A stretch of 23,130 bases of DNA from Paramacrobiotus richtersi (GCA_034698045.1 JAQGAU010000860.1:1-23130), one strand, 5' to 3'. Counted from the first letter of the stretch, positions 8,622-18,307 are shown. A program made the numbers and translations. Notes: generated by a model from the sequence alone, not told the origin.

Positions 8622-9480
8622 AGTCGATCTGTCATTTTAACGGTACGGAATGTGTTTCTCAAAACCCTTTAATGCGAAAGACTTCTGTAAGTACACACTA
8701 TATTGTTTTCAGGAAGCAGCAAAGGGACATGCTACAGATTGGGATCTTAGCCCGCGAAATGTTCCCACGCTTTACTAGCGGCTTTATGGAGGCATATAAG
8801 AGTGCAACAAGTCGTGATTATGGTTATGCTTTTCTAGAGTATAAGCTTTGTACTCTTAACAATCTAAGTGTACAGTCTCATCTATTACATAAGCATACGG
8901 ACGGTTACCAGAGAAGGACTCCATATCCGCTTTTGGGATGGAAGAGTATGTTTTGTTATTTTTTTATGGATTTATTGACCTTGATAAAAAATACTTACAC
9001 GGAGACCAGCCAATTAAAAAGCCCATTCGACGTGGAAAATGATTTGCAATACATTCGTTCGTTCATGATGTTACCCGGATCGGACCACAACACTATCCTT
9101 AAAACACAGCCGTATCACTGGTGGGGGATGCACGTCTTGCAAAGTACTGACCAATAATTCAGAGCCCGATGCGAACAGGTGGGTGCCCAGCGATAACGGG
9201 ATATCTGATAAAATCGCCAACAATAACAGTACTCGTCACAGCTATCTGACATTCACAAAGACTTGTACTTCAAAAATAAAATATCTTCCGTCAGTGGTAC
9301 CGATTAATAAAGTGTGCGGACGCATGTTGCCGGATTTTGCCTGTACGTTATCTCCAGCCACAACACTAAAATGTTTACTGGCGACGATATCTCTGTGAAT
9401 CGTATGCATGTCAGACTGCTCTGCGCGTTTAAATCTTGCACTGCATCCTTGAGCAGGCTGGCGACAACTGATGAACGTCC
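8465..9480. repeat. diverged dispersed repeat A, copy 1 (with about 460-bp extra segment)
   Basis: Two blocks match 13905-14500 in the same orientation and order. Block 1 (about 8490-8592) shares CATATGGC, GCAGGATTAC, then AATCGATAAC and AACTGCTTA/AAACTGAGT-like words. Block 2 (about 9050-9470) shares TGTTACCCGGAT, CACTATYCT, CCAGCGATARCGGGAT, GAYAAAATC and GGATTTTGCCTG. Copy 1 carries roughly 460 bases between the blocks (about 8593-9050) that copy 2 lacks. In the plus frame running through about 9125-9240 the two copies agree at roughly 22 of 38 residues (WV-S-D-GI-DKI core), so this block probably descends from coding sequence. The protein is not recognised. Confidence 0.7.
8672..9157 (+). 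CDS. hypothetical 161-codon frame; doubtful
   Basis: This is one of the longer open stretches in the middle of the window, from an ATG to TAA. It is aromatic- and Met-rich (for example FYFFMDLL-like and MLPGSDHNTIL segments) and has no domain I recognise. Most of it (to about 9050) is the segment absent from the second repeat copy; its last 35 codons are in the shared block, where copy 2 keeps MLPGLDHHTILRT in the same frame. A GTAAGT...TTTTCAG pair only 26 nt long sits at 8689-8714 inside it. Confidence 0.22.
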   Translation: MRKTSVSTHYIVFRKQQRDMLQIGILAREMFPRFTSGFMEAYKSATSRDYGYAFLEYKLCTLNNLSVQSHLLHKHTDGYQRRTPYPLLGWKSMFCYFFMDLLTLIKNTYTETSQLKSPFDVENDLQYIRSFMMLPGSDHNTILKTQPYHWWGMHVLQSTDQ

Positions 9481-9500
9481 AGAAGACGCATGTACATTTG

Positions 9501-10344
9501 GAGTGCAATGAAAAACGCACGAGTTGGGGTCGATGCTTACCTTTACAACAGTGTTTACCTTTACACTAAATTTGGACTATTTATAAGCAATTTTGTTGGT
9601 GTGCAGTCATACTCTTAATCCTATATCCTGATTTTAAGATTGTGATCGTCATTCCATTGTCGTTGAAGAATGCACTATTTAAACCGAAAACCACAGTCCT
9701 TGCTGGACAACGGCTGCTTTTGGATCTTAGCTGCTATGTTCCTGGGAGTAGTTTTGAACTGGTGTCCGAAAACAAGAAGGTGATTATTCCAAGTAAAAAA
9801 CTTCAGAATACATGAAACATCAACATTTTTAGCGATTTTTGAAAGTAAAATTGTCTTGGGAGGTACGCTTCATTATAATGGATATATATGATTACTGTAT
9901 TTACATAAATTCATTATTATTTATTCCACTGTAAATACAGTTTGTATTTCCTGCATGCATATACATATCCTGCAGCATACCTTCAATGGCAGGCGTGAAC
10001 TGGTAGTGCGCCGTCACAGGAACAATTTCTGAAGCTAACCTTCTTTAATATACGGCGTAGCGCATACAGGATTGTCGTCGATCTTGGTGAACCGTCTCCC
10101 GGTTTTTGTGCCAGGTACGCTCCATCCATCCTGCGGGTCCATTTGTCAGCGCAGAGCGTGGGATTTACCAAGGAGTCGCCCGCCAACAGGTTGCAGGAAT
10201 TTAATAAGAAAACATCTAATGGCCCGTTAGGGAAAAAATGTTGGAATCTACGATGACAGAGTGTGTCTACGAGGATAAAGTGTGTCTCCGAGACATGCTT
10301 ACTGTGCATAGTAAAATACTTCGTCCAAATTTTTTAGGTAAGTT
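9501..10344. other. no supported gene
   Basis: An AT-rich stretch around 9560-9960 has no ORF of note. A minus-strand frame of 108 codons at 9983-10309 lies just downstream (in minus-strand sense) of the reductase-like copy 2, but shows no feature of that family or any other I know. Confidence 0.5.
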
Positions 10345-10800
10345 TCTTCTTGACAGTAATATTGTTAGTATAAATCTGTAGTTTCCCTTTTCTGATCATG
10401 TGTGTAAAGAATTTCGCATTGTTCGCTGCAAGCTCTTGGTACAAAATCAAAATGAACTCCAAAAATCAAGCGACAGTACTGGTACGATCCGAAATGCGTA
10501 GTTGAATCCAATAAATCGCCAGGTTAGACTATTCACTGAGGTCTACGTTCAGTATATCGCCGTCAGTCAGTTGTTGTACACGTAAATGGCAAACCCAATC
10601 GTCTTTGTATTACGGAAAAGCGTAGGGTTATAAAACACTTATACAAAGCATTCTATTCGTTCAACAAGGGATCAATCCTGATCACACACGCAGGGGAGAT
10701 AGTACATTCACCGTGCTCTCTGGAGCTTAATTACGACGTCTTCTGATGTAAGGGGTCCGAGCTGCTCCTACGATACGGGCTCCATTGCTGGTACACCAGC
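10345..10800 (-). pseudogene. medium-chain reductase-like C-terminal remnant, copy 2
   Basis: This is the second copy of the 5668-6115 segment, in the same orientation. Shared plus-strand words include TCTGATCATGTGTGT, CAACAGTACTG/CGACAGTACTG, GATCTACGTTC/GGTCTACGTTC, AATCAGTCCTGAT/GATCAATCCTGAT and TGATGTAAGG. Minus-strand fragments are NGARIVGAARTPYI (about 10750-10795), RFIGFNY (about 10503-10522) and FFTHMIRKGKLQIYTNNI (about 10355-10410); they fall in different frames. The final strand seen in copy 1 is not present here; instead the sequence departs after the LQIYTNN segment. The identification rests on motif resemblance to zinc-ADH-like reductases and on the conservative differences between the copies. 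It cannot be expressed as a single frame. Confidence 0.38.
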
Positions 10801-11037
10801 GCGTGCGTCCGTCGTTTCCCCCACATCAGTGCGTATCCAACCGCCCATCACCCGATACCATTGGGACCGCCATAACGGCCGCCCTTTGCTAGTGTCCAAA
10901 GGCCATGAGCGGCCGCTCTGGGGTCACATTCGGATCACCTTTCCTATCTCTTTTACGGCCGGGAAGTTGGTGAAAACCCTGCGCAAGGTCAACTGCAGTG
11001 AAGTACTTCCCTTTTGGTTGTAAGACCCCGGATAGAG

Positions 11038-11131
11038 AAGGAATTGGTGTCCTTGACTTTTGTGTTGGCTTTCCTGAAGCAGCAAAGGAATTGGTGTCCT
11101 TGAATTTTGTGTTGGCTTTCCTGAATCAGCA
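11038..11131. repeat. 47-bp tandem duplication, 45/47 identical
   Basis: The unit starting AAGGAATTGGTGTCCTTGA at 11038 is repeated immediately from 11085. I see two differences (GACTTTT/GAATTTT and GAAGCAG/GAATCAG). Forty-seven is not a multiple of three, so the two units are read in different frames by any plus-strand ORF across them, which argues against the 91-codon frame at 10998-11273 being a real gene. Confidence 0.9.
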
Positions 11132-11544
11132 ACAAGCCAAGAAGTACACAACCCTTGTTTTTTTAATCAGCATCACTGGTGCTATTCCGGCAGGCTCTTA
11201 CAGGGTTCAGGATACAGTGCTTCAGGGTGTTTCAAAGAATGTTTTTTCTTCTTGTGCCAGGCGCCTCTCCTAGCGGGTTGCCAGGTGGCAGTAGCACTTG
11301 CTAGCACAGCACAATTTTGTTTGGCATTATTCATTACTTTCCAGGCTAACCTCTTCAGTTGGGCTTCACCAGAAGTAGAGTTTCAGACTGTAAATGCACA
11401 ATAATCTTACTAAAGAATTTTTTAAAGATCTTCAAGAATCCAGTTTAGTAACCATGTGTCGACAATACCGGAAGAGAACACAGGTCTTCATAATGGAGTT
11501 ACTTCTTCATAGTTAATGGACGCTGTCGCAGTAAATAGTTTCGG

Positions 11545-11960
11545 AAACTTTGAGTGTTTTACCTCGTTAGACTTTAACTCTGAATTGTGGCAGATACGCA
11601 TGAGTGATATAGATTTTAAAAGTTGCAGCATGGTGTCCCAAGAATTAAGTTGGTCAATATGAATTTCTTCGTATGCCTCTCGGATCAGCAGGCTCTACAT
11701 CCACATTCCAGAAAGCCGTTAACAGTATCTATATGGATTTGGCGACCGAGGCAGCGTACAGTCAATTTAGGGTTGCAACTGCTGAATGTGCCCTGTATAC
11801 TCACGTCGCGGGATTATAACGCTTTGCCCGGTGAGCAAAATTTCTCAGGCGGCACTATCGTTCGGCACGACAACACTCTACCACTACGGCGCACCAAGGT
11901 GCACCGGAGCGAATATTTTTGCGCTGACGAACGGTAATGAACCGTGGTTACTGATCCGAC
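11545..11960 (+). pseudogene. second gypsy-type reverse transcriptase remnant
   Basis: The fragment ECFTSLDFNSELWQIRMSD (frame from 11561) matches RT motif A and the strand after it (FSxLDLxSGYWQIPM), with the catalytic Asp kept. After a frameshift near 11655, YEFLRMPLGSAGSTSTFQK (11658-11714) matches the YEFxRMPFGLxNAPxTFQR motif. The two parts are at the spacing normal for the family. The YxDD box expected about 45 codons later is not visible, and stops appear in the continuing frame. It is a different sequence from the remnant at 4494-5470, so at least two gypsy lineages left traces here. Upstream fingers are not recognisable. Confidence 0.75.
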
Positions 11961-12080
11961 AGGCCGCGTTGTCATATTTCGGATCCCGCGAGCGTTGCTG
12001 GGCTGAAGTCTTGTCGTCTGGCACTTTTCTGCATGACATCGACTGGCATGCCTGCTTGCACTTGTCAAGTTAAGCAACTC

Positions 12081-13904
12081 GCTTCAGACTGCAGGGCAGA
12101 GTAACTCCCGTTCACGTCATAGCGAAGAGTATTTGTTCGGCTACATATATGTTAATAAAATAGTATGGAATAAGGCGGAATAGAACAAAATAATTATGCC
12201 GATTTAAATTATTCAGTTATAGCTACAGCATTCTCACATATACCGATTTTTTCGGTTGTGTGGGCCTGTTCACAATAAGCATGCGAATTTTTGCTAAATT
12301 TTGCTACAACTAGTCAGCAAAGTCAAAAGTGAAAACTGAACAAAATAATACTGTCCTTCGACACTGCGTTTGCCTTTTTTTGTCCCACAGCCTAGATGGA
12401 ACCCATTTTTATGTTCTGTAATGGAATTCATTATGCAGCGGTGCGTGTGTGTCTCAAGCTTTTCTGACACACTTTTTCTAGCCGAGCACAACCAGCCATT
12501 CACCGCGGTACATCATATCTTAGCAGTCAACGTTGAAGCGATATAAGTCATTTTGCGGTCTTTATTTGTTTGGGTGCTCTTAATTTGACCACCAGCCAAT
12601 CAACTAGTGGACACTAGTCCGTTTACTGTCACGTTCTGATTTAAATCGAATCTTCCTGCCGGAACTGGATCATTAGACAAGCAGCGCCATCGGCGTGAAG
12701 AGCACGCAAATATAGCAAAAGCGATAGATAGCCCTCCGAGATAAAATTGCACTAGGCTGTATGAGAACGATAATCTCGGCAGTCGCGTCCCCAGTGCAAT
12801 TGTAAACAATATGTAGAACATATATCCGAAAAGTCGACAAAACAAAAAACAGAGGTACGACAGAAGAAGGTATTGGAAACGCCAAGGAACGGGCCGCGTT
12901 ACCGCGATGGGATCAAACCAGTAAGGATGCTGCCACGACTCACGGGCATGAAGCCCGTGATTGGGCCTAGTAAGATGTTTATTCCCCAGGGATCCCTGAA
13001 CCACCCGAACCAATCCAATCCAGCCACAAAATCGAGCAGTAAATTGCACTGCCTATACAGATACTCTTAATGACCTTTCCACCCGCCTCTACTACTTCTG
13101 ACCTGTGGCCGTACCGTCTGTGCCACCACTCTCGACTGTTTTTACAGTCAATGCAGCCGAAAAAGGCCACAGCTGTCGCACCAACCCATCCAATTTCCCC
13201 TACTGCCGGACTAACATTCGCCACATCGTGATCCGTATTCCACGCCAAACTGTCGGATTGCGTTTGTAACATCTTTGCATTTTAAGGTTATCAGTTGAAC
13301 TGTTTTTTGGCCATACGGTTTTTCTTAAAAAATTGCTGTACGAGCTTTTCATGCAGGGACCGGATATTGTCATGGATGTCTCCGTGTATGGGCATAGTGC
13401 CATACCGCATAACTGAGACTGTTGTTTTGCTGCTGTTTCTCAGCTGTTCTCTACGATATAGCCATACATAACCATTTCGCAGTTTTAGTCTTCAGTGGTT
13501 CCTGTTCTCTGTTCTCTCACCGGCTATATAAGCCTATGTATGCAGCGATAGCAGTGCCCTCGGGCACTAGGCCGTGCCAGCGAACTGTTTTCGAAGTCAT
13601 ATCTTTGTTTTCTGTGCACTGCGGGTCTTGCTTGATGAGTGGCGTGCACGCTGGACTACGACTCTAAATCCGCACTATAACAGTTCGGTTTCTGCTTTGG
13701 AGGCAAAGACTGTAGTAACTAAACAGTTCTAAGCAAACTGAGGATTTCACGCCATTAGTCTTTCGATTTATGAACTAAATCGCTCGTTAATATAAGTACT
13801 TACTTCCCAATTCCCGTGTTTTTTTCGCTTTCTAGTAATGCTTGCAAGCCAGTTTCCTGTGGCAAGATTATAGAGTGCGGGTAGGACTTCACCGGTTATA
13901 CCTT
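12081..13904. other. no convincing gene; one hydrophobic minus-strand frame
   Basis: The longest frame is 149 codons on the minus strand (12600-13049). It has several apolar runs (for example LLLSYLCFLFCRLFGYMFYILF) that could be membrane segments, but overlapping frames are nearly as long and no family is recognised. Small perfect hairpins occur at 12940-12960 (TCACGGGC / GCCCGTGA) and 13553-13568 (AGTGCCC / GGGCACT). A TATATAAG box lies at 13525-13532 without a supported gene downstream. Confidence 0.45.
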
Positions 13905-14500
13905 TTCAATGCCATATACAAATGACCTGGCCGCATACATATGGCCAGGCGCAGGATTACGCAGGCTCCATATAGACGACTAGCGTTTAATCCGATACCA
14001 GGGTTAGTTATCAACTGCTTAGCAGTATGCAGAAAACTGAGTACAGTACAAAAGTTCGTCCAATATGTTACCCGGATTAGACCACCACACTATTCTCAGG
14101 ACAGTGCACAAACACTGGTTGGGGTCATACGTCTTGCGGAGTGACAACTAGCGATCCAGAACTCGATGAAAACGGATGGGTGTCCAGCGATAGCGGGATC
14201 CTTGACAAAATCACGGACAACGGTACTCGTCAAATCTATCTCCACTCGTTAGGACATGTACGTCAAGGTTAAAATGCTTTTCAGGAGCGTTATAGAACAA
14301 GCAAAAGTTGCCGGTCGAATTATAGCATATGGCCAGATTTTGCCTGCGCGCTATTTCCGCACAAAACTGGACCTTTTACTAACAACAGTATGGGACCAGT
14401 CGTTGTAAGACCGGAAACCCGAAATAGACCGAAAGCCACGAGATCTTCTGAAACACGCAAAAATAAAATCGAAGCTCGATTTGGAAAGCAGTGACAAGCA
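13905..14500. repeat. diverged dispersed repeat A, copy 2
   Basis: This matches 8465-9480 in the same orientation but is compact: block 1 (about 13935-14045) and block 2 (about 14048-14490) are adjacent. The plus frame through about 14110-14275 reads TSCGVTTSDPELDENGWV then SSDSGILDKITDNGTR before a stop, aligned residue for residue with copy 1 apart from one gap. The flanking frame with MLPGLDHHTILRT ends at a TAG near 14150. No domain is recognised and the copy looks decayed. A good splice-donor-like CAGGTAAGT follows at about 14588. Confidence 0.7.
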
Positions 14501-14597
14501 TTTTTTATCCAACCGCAAGAAGTCAAGGCAGAATGATGCCTTTAGCAGCACGTACTGCAAAAGTTAAAACCGTCAGCCTCTAGGCAAAACAGGTAAG

Positions 14598-15113
14598 TCA
14601 CGCTACCATAAATTCAGAATTTTTTCTTATTGACACATGGCACGATGTAAATGATATGCGGTCTAAGACGGGGGAAACGCAGCATGAGACAGTCGTGTTT
14701 GTCTTGCGCTCCATGTGCTGGATCCAGACCCAGTCTCCAGCTGTAACAAGCACGCAGGTGATACGGGTTTCCCTAGCGCCGGGGTTTGGTGTTAACCCGA
14801 GCATATGTCTTTTGCCTATGTCTTTCCGGCCAACCTTAAGAAACCGTAGACCACACATGCCCAGAAACAACAGTTGGATTCCCGATTTTGTCATCCACGT
14901 CCACTTAAATATGGTTGTTGCCATACCATGTTTTACGATGACGAGTGTCGAAATGTGGTAGTGGAAGCCGTTGGACTTATGTTTCCGTAGTGACGCTGCA
15001 ATCTGCATTATTACCAGTGGATCACCACAGATTAACTGTACAAATGGCACATGGAAATCCGCAGGAAACCCGGCAGCGCTCGAATGAAAAAACTTGGAAA
15101 GACGAGAATTCAA
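14598..15113 (-). CDS. hypothetical 171-codon frame; doubtful
   Basis: This is the longest frame in the central region, Met to stop on the minus strand, without a recognisable domain. The residues are not biased in a way that speaks for or against coding, and the opposite strand is open for 101 codons over the same DNA, which is common for chance frames in DNA of this base composition. It is listed because of its length only. Confidence 0.18.
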   Translation of the reverse strand: MNSRLSKFFHSSAAGFPADFHVPFVQLICGDPLVIMQIAASLRKHKSNGFHYHISTLVIVKHGMATTIFKWTWMTKSGIQLLFLGMCGLRFLKVGRKDIGKRHMLGLTPNPGARETRITCVLVTAGDWVWIQHMERKTNTTVSCCVSPVLDRISFTSCHVSIRKNSEFMVA

Positions 15114-15528
15114 GTCTGCGCCCGCTTGGCTTTTTGGGAGATATTGCTGCCCAGTTCGGCGTACGAATTATTTATGGCAGTACTGATGTCTGAACATAAC
15201 TCAACGAACGAAAATCGGCCCTGTAATACAAAACCGAGCGCATGCTGTAACTGGGACTGGTAATTTGAACCGTTTTCGTGACGACCGACTTCCAAGCGGT
15301 AACGCGATATTGTTATATTACCAATTAACGGAGTTACAGCCAAACAAGTGCCAAACAGCAGATCAAACGGGAACTAGTTTGAAGACGTGTTTGATATCTC
15401 CACCAACAACGAAACGGCGGCTTACTCAGCAGTAGATAACGGTACAATTACTCCTGTTTATCGAGTAGTACTTTAAAAGGCGAACACAAAAAGTAAAATA
15501 TCACCGCAGTATTTTTTACGGTGAATAT

Positions 15529-15774
15529 CTACATGGATTCGATAATTAACTGCAACCTGAAGCACATGTTGAGGCTATAAGTACTTACAAAGACTTTAAG
15601 AGGCACCTTTTGGGCGGCAAGTTTTTCGATTAAATTCAGCACGCGCTCCTCATGTTGATGTTTCTGACAGTAAGTCTGTGAGGGTTCAAAGCCGGTTACA
15701 CAAGGTAATGGACTACCGATCTGTTGGGTTTGCTCATCCTGCAAAATCTGTACAAACAAGGGAATGCAGTGCAT
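15529..15774 (-). other. possible exon of an armadillo-repeat (APC-like) protein
   Basis: The minus-strand frame begins MHCIPLFVQILQ, like the CLPLLxQLL start of an armadillo helix, and continues to KHQHEERVLNLIEKL, which resembles the REIRVLHLLEQI segment after the first repeat of APC-family proteins. The segment between is of comparable length. A perfect splice donor GTAAGT (G at 15588) follows the codons for PLKVF, so an exon could end at 15589. An acceptor upstream is not clear. The resemblance is short and from memory; a chance match is quite possible. Confidence 0.22.
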
Positions 15775-15869
15775 GATATTTGCCTTATAAAATCACTACA
15801 GCTGCAGCTTCAGTCTGCCCCTTGTCAACTACCTGATGCAAATATGTAGCTTTGTTTTTCGAACTCAGA

Positions 15870-16545
15870 AGCTACCGCGCTAGATGCGCACTATGTACTC
15901 GATGCACTACGACGAGATGTTGCAGTTTACAAGACGTACAGCAGTTGCTTCTAAGTCTATGCCGTGTTTTAGCACGCTTTTCTGTTAAATTAAAACATCG
16001 AGATAGTATGGGGCCGCTGCCCAAAACCATGTCTGGAAACGAATATATTATTGTGGCCTAGGACCTCTTCACGAAATGGGTCTTCGCCAAGGCCGTTCCT
16101 GAGCAGACAGCGCTGGTTGTGGCAAAATTTCAGGTGTATGACATTTTCTTACGTTTCTCGATCCCGTGCCAGGTGTTGACCGATCAGAGCATCCCGTTCG
16201 TTAATCAGCTGGTCGGCGTGTTACAACAGCTACTCGACATTCGAAGGGGTAACACAAGCGGGTTCTGTTCACAGTGTAACGGTAAAATTAAGCTTTATAA
16301 TGAAACGCTTGGACAAATGTCTGCAAAGTATGTGGACGCATAACAAAAATTCTGGGACGTTCGGCTGCCCTTTGTATTTTCGTATCCAAGACCACAAAAC
16401 ACGAGTGACTACTTTTTTTCCGTTTGAGATTCTTCTCGTGCGACAGCCCGTGCTTCCCTTGGATACTACCTTACCGCCTCCGTAAGAGCAATTTAGCCAG
16501 GATGTCCAGCAGCGCATCAAGGACATTCATGCCTTGCTGCAGCTA
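15870..16545 (+). pseudogene. decayed gypsy-type integrase
   Basis: In order: part of the zinc-binding domain (LRRDVAVY...SC, about 15893-15935); the catalytic core beginning RDSMGPLPKTMSGNEYIIVA (to 16058), where the first catalytic Asp is kept; an in-frame TAG at 16059-16061; then DLFTKW; LTDQSIPF with the second catalytic Asp (about 16178-16201); and NGKIKLYNETL (16278-16310), in which the expected third catalytic Glu is Lys (codon 16290-16292). After a TAA at 16341 the same frame gives KFWDVRLPFVFSY, and a frameshift leads to FPFEILLVRQPVLPLD, the usual end of the core region. A short basic tail may reach 16545. The stops, frameshift and loss of the third acidic residue make it inactive. 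No RNase H was found next to it. Confidence 0.85.
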
Positions 16546-16839
16546 GTATCGTAGTCCAAAACAACTGTCCACGGGCGACAGGTCGTGGACACAGGGTCTC
16601 ATGACGAGCCGCATGTTGTGTTCGTCTACAAGCTTGTGTAACTAACGAACGGATATAAATCGCATGTAGCATAATGCTGTACATACGTTGCGCAATAGCA
16701 CCATCCTCGAGGGAATTGACTTGGACACATCCCACTTTGCATTGCGATTTGCTGGAACCGCTTCGTCCGCTGTTGGCTTGCAGTCAGCGGCGGCGCGAGG
16801 GGGGGGGCGTGCTGGCGTAAAAAAATTCACGCCATTTGA

Positions 16840-16868
16840 CCAGGCGCGCCCGGAAGGGGCGCGCCTGG
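16840..16868. repeat. 12-bp-arm GC palindrome inside the MITE
   Basis: CCAGGCGCGCCC (16840-16851) and GGGCGCGCCTGG (16857-16868) are exact reverse complements around a five-base loop. A strong hairpin would form in single-stranded DNA or RNA. Confidence 0.9.
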
Positions 16869-17012
16869 CGTGGGAAAACAAATTTTGGTTTTGGCGGCCT
16901 TTTTTTCCATTGTTTAGGGAAAATTTTTGATTTGGCGGGAATATTTTTCAATATTTTTCGACTCTTTGGCCGTTTTTTAGCACTTTTTTTAGATTTTCGA
17001 CCTGGCGGAGCT

Positions 17013-17031
17013 GGCGGGGAGGCTCCCCGCC
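17013..17031. repeat. 19-nt GC palindrome near the MITE right end
   Basis: GGCGGGGAG (17013-17021) and CTCCCCGCC (17023-17031) are perfect reverse complements around one base. It is subterminal, where hAT transposases often bind repeated motifs. Confidence 0.85.
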
Positions 17032-17070
17032 CCCCCTTCGGCCCGACCTCGAGCCGCCTCTGCTTGCATT

Positions 17071-18307
17071 AATCCGGCCTAGTGAGTTGGGCGGTAAGGT
17101 CCTTCACGGACACGCTTATTCTATTACGTCTAATATTATATATTGTTAGCGGATGCGTCCTAGCATTAATACATACTAACGGGTTACTCACAGTGGCAGA
17201 CGCTTGAAGAAAGCTATTGAACATCAGAGCAAAAACCCAGCCATAGAAAAAAGGGGTTAGGTAACTTATGGCAAACGGCAAAGCATCTGTAACTTATAGA
17301 CCGGCGCCGCCCGCCTTACATCGAAAGCCGGCGTGGTGTTGTGCTCTCCCCTCCAACTTTGAGCTCCATCCGGCCCTTCGACGTCCAGGTATCTCCTCAC
17401 CAGCACGTCCTGCTCACTGCCGGCTTCTTTCGCTACAGCTGCATACAGTCTTAGCAGATTCTGCCTGGTGACCCGTGTAGGTCCTGTACCATAGCGTCCA
17501 TCACAGTCCTTCGCGCGACCTTGGCAGTTTCATTTTGGGAACTCGTGTTGGTAAGCCGTCGCACATGGTCTTGCCAGTTAGCTGCCCGGCGAACAGTGTC
17601 ATGAACTCAGATGTCATACACTCGTTTATGCCCGGGCTAAAAATATAAGAGAGCTTTAAACGCAAAAGAATTAATTATCTGAGTCGCAGAAGTCAATCAT
17701 ACAAGCATGAACACGATTAGACCAGACCGACTACAAAAGCATGGCAACACTCAAAATGAAGACTACTTCAGATACCTTAATTAATCAAAATGATTAATGC
17801 GCAACATGCGTTTACGTCTGTGCAGTGGCGAGATTACACCAAGCTTTCCGCTACTGACAGACAAGGTCCGGTTTGCAGTGGAAGAGGTTGTAGTCTATTT
17901 GATGCGTTTCTTTTCTTCCTCGGTGTATTTGCCGCCTGCTTCGAGCCGCTGTTGCTTTGATGACAAACTGAAGGCGATGAGCTGACTGAAAACTAGGCGA
18001 GCTGGACACTACTGTCTCTGCTATATCGTTCACAAGGAAAGGCTAGGTCGTTCTCAAACAATAGTCTATTACAAAATTTAAACGGCACAATGTGTATCCC
18101 GCTTCTACTAAACCTTGCTATTTAATATCTTCCGTCTTTAGGAGCGTAGGACGCTGTTTGCAAGATATATCAAGATGTCCTGGTATGCCTTCGCTGCTGC
18201 CGCAGCTGCTTACTACCGAACAAACTAAGCTCCTGCATTGTATAGAAAAGCATAAACTATGACAAGTAAGGCGCTTTGTCCTGCTTGTGACTGCTGCTGA
18301 CAGTATG
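17071..18307. other. no supported gene
   Basis: Only frames of about 60-70 codons are present, overlapping on both strands. I see no domain, RNA gene or repeat. Confidence 0.5.

Larger units (their letters stand above)
16785..17062. mobile_element. 278-bp hAT-like MITE with terminal inverted repeats and target-site duplication
   Basis: The left end CAGCGGCGGCGCGAGG (16785-16800) and the reverse complement of the right end, CAGAGGCGGCTCGAGG (17047-17062), agree at 14 of 16 bases and fit the CAGxGGCGG ends typical of hAT transposons. Directly outside lie CTTGCAGT (16777-16784) and CTTGCATT (17063-17070), a 7/8 match of the 8-bp length that hAT transposases duplicate. The interior is an A/T-run and GC-rich mosaic with no transposase, so the element is non-autonomous and would depend on an enzyme encoded elsewhere. 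It lies a few hundred bases downstream of the integrase remnant. Confidence 0.85.

Noticed and set aside
8689..8714. 26-nt intron-like GTAAGT...TTTTCAG
   Set aside because: It is shorter than animal introns can usually be, and removal does not join to a recognisable exon.
9242..9520. Tyrosine-kinase catalytic-loop-like string IHRDIVAS on the minus strand
   Set aside because: The spacing after HRD does not fit (no AARN, no DFG), and the paired copy near 14400 has TGPILLL at the same place, so the resemblance is most likely chance.
10750..10795. Thiolase-like IVGAARTP on the minus strand
   Set aside because: Thiolase would need this at its N-terminus with a glycine-rich context following. The downstream blocks RFIGFNY and GKLQIY instead fit a reductase C-terminus better.
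10998..11273. 91-codon plus-strand frame
   Set aside because: It spans a 47-bp tandem duplication that shifts frame between units, so it is unlikely to be a conserved protein.
12600..13049. 149-codon hydrophobic minus-strand frame as a membrane protein
   Set aside because: Overlapping frames are nearly as long, no family is recognised, and a perfect hairpin interrupts it. It was left as a remark only.
13525..13532. TATATAAG core-promoter-like box
   Set aside because: The motif is good but no supported gene starts downstream.
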